A DNA stretch of 53,022 bases, taken from the NCBI GenBank assembly GCA_030539295.1, contig JAUNSJ010000026.1, positions 1 to 53,022 on the forward strand, written 5' to 3'. Below are positions 50,909 to 53,022 of the stretch, in pieces. The translations under genes and the position numbers were made by a program. This DNA is from Planctomycetia bacterium (GTDB lineage Bacteria; Planctomycetota; Planctomycetia; Pirellulales; Thermoguttaceae). Numbering within the stretch: position 1 is the stretch's first letter; each line of letters starts with the position of its first letter. The notes under the pieces were generated by a model. The model worked only from the letters and a program-made list of their open reading frames with translations, did no database searches and was not told where the DNA came from.

Positions 50909-52198
50909 ATGACACGACGTATTGTTATTACCGGTATTGGTCTGATTACGCCTTTGGGTTACGAAGTCGAAACGGTATGGAAACGTTTGCTGGCCGGGGA
51001 GTCGGGGGTCGGCCCGATAACTCTGTTCGACGCCTCCAATTTTCATACGAAAATAGCGGCCGAGGTTCGCGACTGGGATATCTCCGAGATTGGCGAAGAT
51101 CCGGCGCAGTGGGAGAATCAGGACCGTCACACCCGCTTTGCCGTCGGTGCCGCCTACAAGGCCATGAAAGATTCCGGCCTTTTGGATGACGATTCCTACG
51201 ACCATAATCGGATGGGTGTATATACGGGCGCCGGAGAAGGCAAGCAGAATTTTGAGCTGTTTACCGACATGATGATGGCGGCCATGAACGAAGACGGTAC
51301 GTTCGATGAGGGGCGCTTTGTCGAAAAGGGCCTCGAAATTCTTGACCCCGTGCGTGAGCTGGAGCAGGAGCCGAACATGCCGGCAGCGCACATTGCCGAG
51401 CGATTCCAGGCTTATGGTCCGAATATAAACTGTCTGACCGCTTGTGCCGCCAGTGCCCAGGCAGTGGGCGAGGCGTCCGAAATTATCCGCCGCGGGGAAG
51501 CCGACCTCATGATTGCCGGCGGTGCCCATTCCATGATACATCCCTTTGGTGTAACAGGGTTTAATTTACTCACAGCGTTGAGTACGCGGAACGAGGAGCC
51601 GACGCGTGCCTCGCGCCCGTTCGATAAGAATCGCGACGGGTTTGTTATTGGAGAAGGCGCGGCCATGGTCATTCTCGAAGAGCTTGAACGAGCCAAGGCC
51701 CGTGGCGCAAAGATCTACGGCGAACTCATCGGCTACGGTTCCACGTCCGACGCCTATCGTATTACCGACATACATCCGGAAGGGCGAGGCGCCATAAGTT
51801 GCATGAAGATGGCACTGGCCTCGGCGGGAGTTCAGCCGGAAGAGATCGATTATATCAATGCCCATGGTACCAGTACGAGCGTTAATGACCGGGTTGAATC
51901 GCTTGCGATACGCGAGACTTTTGGTGACTACGCGGCCAAAGTGCCGGTCTCGAGCACGAAGAGCATGACAGGACATTTGATCGCGGCGGCCGGCGCCAGT
52001 GAACTCATCTACTGCCTGCTTGCCATACGTGATAATATGTTACCGCCGACGATCAATTATGAGACGCCGGATCCGGCCTGCGATTTGGACTATGTTCCGA
52101 ACGTTGCGCGAGCCGCAAAGTGTGATATAGCCATGAGTAACAGTTTCGGTTTTGGCGGGCAGGACATAACGCTGGTCGTTCGCCGCTATGCCGAATAA
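50909..52198 (+). CDS. Beta-ketoacyl-ACP synthase II-like (FabF-type)
   Basis: A 429-residue condensing enzyme. The catalytic triad is complete: Cys179 in TACAAS, His319 in NAHGTSTSVND and His356 in KSMTGHLIAA, with Lys351. The opening RRIVITGIGLITPLGYEVET and closing SNSFGFGGQDITLVVRRY are typical. An enlarged segment (about 110-160) occurs before the active-site cysteine relative to E. coli FabF. It elongates acyl-ACP by two carbons, here probably on the neighbouring atypical ACP. AAAGGA precedes the ATG by about 11 bases. Its stop overlaps the next gene by 11 bases. Confidence 0.93.
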   Translation: MTRRIVITGIGLITPLGYEVETVWKRLLAGESGVGPITLFDASNFHTKIAAEVRDWDISEIGEDPAQWENQDRHTRFAVGAAYKAMKDSGLLDDDSYDHNRMGVYTGAGEGKQNFELFTDMMMAAMNEDGTFDEGRFVEKGLEILDPVRELEQEPNMPAAHIAERFQAYGPNINCLTACAASAQAVGEASEIIRRGEADLMIAGGAHSMIHPFGVTGFNLLTALSTRNEEPTRASRPFDKNRDGFVIGEGAAMVILEELERAKARGAKIYGELIGYGSTSDAYRITDIHPEGRGAISCMKMALASAGVQPEEIDYINAHGTSTSVNDRVESLAIRETFGDYAAKVPVSSTKSMTGHLIAAAGASELIYCLLAIRDNMLPPTINYETPDPACDLDYVPNVARAAKCDIAMSNSFGFGGQDITLVVRRYAE

Positions 52199-52769
52199 TT
52201 TCGATTATACGGCCGCAGTTCGGGGAGTCTGTGAAGATATTTGTCTTCGACTTCCCGATTTTTTTCATGTTCGCATGGCGGACGTTGCCATTTCGTTTCG
52301 GCAGACGCGGCATAACGAGAACTACGGCGTTTTTGCCTCATTAACACCATTACGATTTAAAGATGGTGCTGTTACGGAGAAACGGCGCGGATGCTTCTGG
52401 ACGATTCCGCCGGTCCGGGATAACACGGGGCATGCTTTTCTATATGTCCTGACGGTTTACATGCCGCGATTCGCCAATCTGACTCTCACGGAAAAAATTG
52501 AGACTCTCGTCCATGAACTCTACCACATTAATGAGAATTTTAACGGGGACCTGCGACGATTTGCCGGACGCTGCTACGCCCATGGCAGTTCCAAAACCCG
52601 CTATGACGCCACGGTACGCAAATTGGCCGCCGAATGGCTCCAGCGTGAGCCGTCCCCTCAACTTTGGGCCTTTTTGAAATATGACTTTGGCGAGCTGTCA
52701 AGCCGTTACGACGGAATTACCGGCTTGTGTGTCCCGATTCCTGCCCTGATTCGCGTGGACCCGTCCTAA
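52188..52769 (+). CDS. Putative HExxH metallopeptidase-like protein
   Basis: A 193-residue soluble protein. The zinc-binding motif H109-E110-L-Y-H113 is followed by INENFNGDLRRFAGRCYAHG, where a third ligand may lie. It resembles uncharacterised putative metallopeptidase (phage-metallopeptidase-like) families. The rest is mixed alpha/beta with MPRFANLTLTEKIETLVHEL leading into the active helix. The start lies inside the end of fabF (11-base overlap), so it is translated from the fatty-acid-type operon. Its substrate and link to lipid synthesis are not known. Confidence 0.75.
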   Translation: MPNNFDYTAAVRGVCEDICLRLPDFFHVRMADVAISFRQTRHNENYGVFASLTPLRFKDGAVTEKRRGCFWTIPPVRDNTGHAFLYVLTVYMPRFANLTLTEKIETLVHELYHINENFNGDLRRFAGRCYAHGSSKTRYDATVRKLAAEWLQREPSPQLWAFLKYDFGELSSRYDGITGLCVPIPALIRVDPS

Positions 52770-53022
52770 TACGGGTCCAGACCGCTCGCAGGCCGGACGC
52801 GTGCCAAATGGGTCTGTGATAATAGACGATGCGGCGTGATGAGCAACGAAGTTGGTTGCCGAGCGTCAGGTCACGCCCTCCTCGCAAATCCCGCTCCAGT
52901 AACAGTATTAACGAAAAAACTTGCACTGCCACGGTGCAACGGATTTGCCATTTACCCATCATTGCCATTCCGCGGCGGCCTGTAAGGCCAGCACATCATA
53001 GCCCGGGGTAAGGAGAAATACA
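52770..53022. other. Downstream region, no gene seen
   Basis: The last 253 bases contain short frames on both strands without ribosome binding sites or recognisable products. GGACCCGT at 52758-52765 and ACGGGTCC at 52772-52779 form an 8-bp perfect inverted repeat spanning the stop codon, which may end the operon's transcript although no T-run follows. Confidence 0.4.

Overview
The window looks like a chromosomal segment of a member of the Planctomycetota, probably Pirellulales. The call rests on protein families: two DUF1559 pseudopilin-like proteins with the planctomycetal N-terminus, a DUF1598 protein, an ECF sigma factor coupled to a FecR-LamG membrane protein, a XylR-like LacI/AraC hybrid regulator beside secreted carbohydrate-active-like proteins, and an unusual acyl carrier protein between two FabZ-like dehydratases. 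No rRNA, convincing tRNA or CRISPR array is visible.

Layout. 1-536: a gene tail and a complete small gene with the same 3' end (tandem copies of a protein resembling the C-terminal tail of Rpn/DUF4351-type proteins). 725-5288 (minus): D-2-hydroxyacid dehydrogenase, PHA-system protein, sugar-phosphate isomerase/epimerase and an EF-G paralogue. 5300-16900: an AT-rich accessory block, all minus strand, with five exported LolA/RseB-like proteins, one TPR-like exported protein and a MauE/DoxX-thioredoxin membrane protein; it carries two IS3-family relics. 16901-22246 (plus): TrkH, the ECF sigma / FecR-LamG pair, and a DUF5009/HGSNAT-like membrane acyltransferase. 22302-30676 (minus): two DUF1559 + small lipoprotein modules around two secreted glycosidase-like proteins, preceded by the XylR-like regulator. 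30938-32509 (minus): the main RpoD-type sigma factor with a TTG start. 33536-42223 (plus): two Hsp20 chaperones, an unknown 473-residue protein, a fasciclin protein, a small membrane protein, Mfd and ExbD. 42415-49016 (minus): DUF1598 protein, GT4 glycosyltransferase, HTH/low-complexity membrane protein, small exported protein and AsnRS. 49364-52769 (plus): FabZ - ACP - FabZ - FabF and an HExxH protein, probably one operon.

The most interesting part is the AT-rich block. Five of its exported proteins differ widely over most of their length but end in one shared membrane anchor with exact spacing: [RK]-x6-G-x10-K-x-[RK]-[RQ]. Just before it lies a degenerate G-x-x-V-x-D-like element. Together with the MauE-thioredoxin protein at the head of the series they look like a lineage-specific envelope system of unknown job.

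Functions are assigned by reading translations and motifs by eye. Fold-level calls (LolA-like, TIM-barrel, beta-propeller) are inference and carry reduced confidence.
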